Below are positions 61,925-64,000 of a DNA stretch of 64,000 bases, in pieces. Origin of the DNA: Buxus sempervirens (taxonomy: Eukaryota; Streptophyta; Magnoliopsida; Buxales; Buxaceae). Every line of letters starts with the position of its first letter. Within the stretch, counting starts at the first letter, position 1. The notes under the pieces are model-generated. The model saw only the letters and a program-made list of their open reading frames with translations, ran no database searches and had not been told where the DNA came from. The position numbers and the translations under genes are program-made. The stretch lies in the NCBI GenBank assembly GCA_947561395.2, contig OX387190.1, forward strand, positions 41,590,392-41,654,391, in the 5' to 3' direction.

Positions 61925-63458
61925 TCAGGAATGATCGGCAGCCAAATTGCTGAAATTCACTGGGGTCACGAATCTGGGTTCTCCACCGTAGAAAGTACGA
62001 GCTGCCAACTCAGCAGCTGCCTCCGTCGGATGGAACAAGTCCCAAAACAAGTAGCCGTCACGATTGGAACAAAGACTGGAACCGGGGACACATGCTTGTT
62101 CTGCGTTCATTCTCCCACTTCCACAGCACGCATTAGTGACATTCGTAAATTCTGAAAAGGGGCGACATGGCCATGAGAAGAAACTCAAGAGATTTGCACC
62201 CTGACTGATCAGGTTTTAATTTAATGCATTAATGTGCGAAAACAAAGAGAAAGGCTTACTGAATGCCAGCGGATCATCCATGAAAATCTTTGTCATTTCA
62301 TAGGTATTTCCGAGGGAGAACTTCATGCCCTTTAATTCTGCGCTGAGACTCTGCAAAAGCCCTTGGGTTCGCAAAAAGAATGTCCTGGAATACTCATTCA
62401 AGTCCTCGATGCATTCCCCTCTGGGGTTTCGAATTCTCATGCTGGGACAGCACCCGATTGGTGGGGCGCTTATGACTCCGAATTTTCTCGCTCCAAGGTA
62501 GTATAGATTCTGCAACGTAACATAAGCTCGATTCAATATATCATCGATCATTTGCTAAACAGGAAAGAGGGAAAATTGGTGAGAGAGCTCATGAGATCAC
62601 CTTCAAATGTCGCCCGTACTCTGCCATAAGTGTGGCAACGAACTCGTCCTTGTTTAAAGTTCCATACTTGGAGAAATACTCAAAGAGGTCGTTGCTTCCG
62701 ACGCTAATGAGAAAAAATGACTTGGACAGCCGACTGTCCGTACCACTTGAACCTATCATTGACTGGAGATCGGAGCGGACTGCTTGGAATTGCAGGACTT
62801 GACGGGAGAAGGGGACCACCTCCTGTCGATAGCAAGGCAATTGATATACATTAGAGCTTCAATACATACCAGAATACACACATATATATTATAAAAAAAA
62901 CGAATATACATATATGGGGATATTTAAGAGTAGAAATCACAGATTCTTACGCCTTCTTTCCCCGTAGTGCGAAGAATTCCGCACCCGCCGGAAGCGAAGT
63001 TAACGCCACGGAGTAGTTGGATCCTTGGATCAGCGTTCTCGTGAGCAAGAGAGAGATAAGGTGGAGGACTCGTAGCACCATCTATCATCTTAGCTGTTAA
63101 ACGTCGACATTAATTTGGCACAGATCGATATCAGTAGCAAGATGACAATAATATTCTATAGTTTAATACTTCGACTGTTACTTTGGAAGGAGATTTACTT
63201 ACCCAGAAAGTCAGCAGTGTTATAGCCATTGCTGAACCTGCCGGTCGGGATCGAATCGGGAAAGTCGATTCCGTTGGGAGGAAAGTTAGCCCGGGGCTCG
63301 CTCCCGTTCAAGAAATTGTTGGTTCCCACATCGAGAGTTGAGTCTCCAAAAATAAATATGGGAGTAGTTGCCTTCGCCTCTGCCAAGTGCAGACACCCCA
63401 TGACTGAAGAGAGGAGTAGGCAGAGGCAGGATGAAAGTGAAACCCGTCTCTTCGCCAT
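61925..63458 (-). CDS. GDSL esterase/lipase, copy C
   Basis: Exons: 63458-63203, 63093-62951, 62822-62601, 62554-62260, 62151-61925; 1143 nt, 380 aa, with all four family blocks and the signal peptide. Exon 5 and the 3' flank are nearly identical to copy A. Exon 3 is mixed: GTDSRLSK and NKDEFVATLM agree with B, while GTLNK and MAEYGRHLK agree with A. The gene is intact and probably expressed like its sisters. Confidence 0.95.
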
Positions 63459-63526
63459 GGATGCGTCTCAAAAGTTTCTTGTTTTCTCACTTTGCAACTA
63501 CTGCTTTCCATTCTAAAATCTTCGAT

Positions 63527-63534
63527 TATTTATA
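63527..63534 (-). promoter_or_regulatory. TATA box of GDSL copy C
   Basis: TATAAATA on minus about 70 bases before the ATG at 63458, with the same CCATTGG string upstream as in the other copies. Confidence 0.65.
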
Positions 63535-64000
63535 ATCCACCAATGGCCAAATGGGTACAAATTAGTGCTAGACGGTCTTCGTGACAACCTAGGTGTAGAT
63601 CAGCCGTGCCAACTTAAGCGTAGTTAGGGCCCTTGTAATCATCTCCGACTCCACAAGTGCCAGTTGGAATATCCATTCCAAATAAATAATAGCATACTAT
63701 GGAACAATGTCAATAGTACAATAATTTCTTCGATCCATGGTTTCCTATATATGCTGCTGAAAATTAGAAAAAGACACAACTGTGTTTACTGCATTATTTA
63801 TTTACGAACGCCGTCTGAAATTTTATTTTTTGCCTGGATTGAAAATTTTTTCATTGATATAATCTATGAAGTGATCTAGTTTTTCAGACCGTTTCTTCAT
63901 GTCTGCTGCAAAAAAGCCTCCAGCTGGGTTGGGGGGTGTACGTTTCCAGCAAGAGCCTGGCACACTTCCCAAAGGGCCTTCTTGCGTTAAATATACTATG
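63535..64000. other. GDSL upstream region, unit C
   Basis: Intergenic DNA up to the window end. After about 63600-63705 it again follows unit B rather than A. No gene is supported. Confidence 0.45.

Larger units (their letters stand above)
55225..64000. repeat. Tandem segmental duplication, unit C (cut by window end)
   Basis: Third direct copy, at least 8.78 kb and about 0.25 kb short of the expected unit end. It shares the Harbinger element and solo LTR with B. Its GDSL part is almost identical to A. Whether a fourth copy follows cannot be seen. Confidence 0.92.

Noticed and set aside
1..64000. tRNA, rRNA or CRISPR features
   Set aside because: No tRNA-like cloverleaf, rRNA stretch or regularly spaced repeat array was found by eye on either strand.

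Overview
This is nuclear DNA of a flowering plant. It has long AT-rich introns with GT-AG borders, L1- and RTE-type LINEs, hAT and PIF/Harbinger elements, a solo LTR, and plant-type genes (F-box/DUF295, GDSL esterase, PUS10, prolyl oligopeptidase, a CDPK fragment). I cannot place the species. All exon borders were read by eye from splice consensus and family similarity; in the three main gene types the exon sums are exact multiples of three.

Left part (1-15 kb): one intact single-exon F-box/DUF295 gene (625-1830, minus), a broken calcium-dependent protein kinase fragment (about 2205-2605), then mostly non-coding DNA with nested hAT-type elements, foldback elements and a 5'-truncated L1 LINE. 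Two coding-looking fragments at 10.4-11.85 kb were not identified.

Middle (15-39 kb): two large convergent genes. A prolyl oligopeptidase on plus (12 exons, 15086-20856, 781 aa with a possible N-terminal targeting extension, catalytic triad present) faces a tRNA pseudouridine synthase PUS10 on minus (15 exons, 39316 down to 26073, 573 aa, catalytic GRED motif present). A 3.8 kb L1 LINE with a perfect 15-bp target duplication lies between them. An RTE LINE lies inside PUS10 intron 6.

Right part (37.36-64 kb): a direct tandem triplication of a segment of about 8.7-9.2 kb: A = 37359-46033, B = 46034-55224, C = 55225 to beyond the window end. Each unit holds PUS10 exons 2 and 1 with their upstream region, plus a complete 5-exon GDSL esterase/lipase gene (380 aa). 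Only unit A joins the rest of PUS10; B and C carry headless PUS10 stubs pointing at the GDSL gene of the preceding unit. Transposons date the copies. A PIF/Harbinger element and a solo LTR are in B and C but not A. A Harbinger-like element and a gene-fragment-carrying hAT-like element are only in A. A 103-bp hAT MITE is only in B. The GDSL part of C, however, is nearly identical to A and not to B, so the copies have exchanged sequence after the insertions.

The most unusual observations are the A/C exchange tract, a hAT-like element carrying fragments of a Ca2+-ATPase gene and a beta-1,3-glucanase gene, and three tiny retroinsertions made of a few LINE 3'-end bases plus an A-rich tail with 16-17 bp target duplications.
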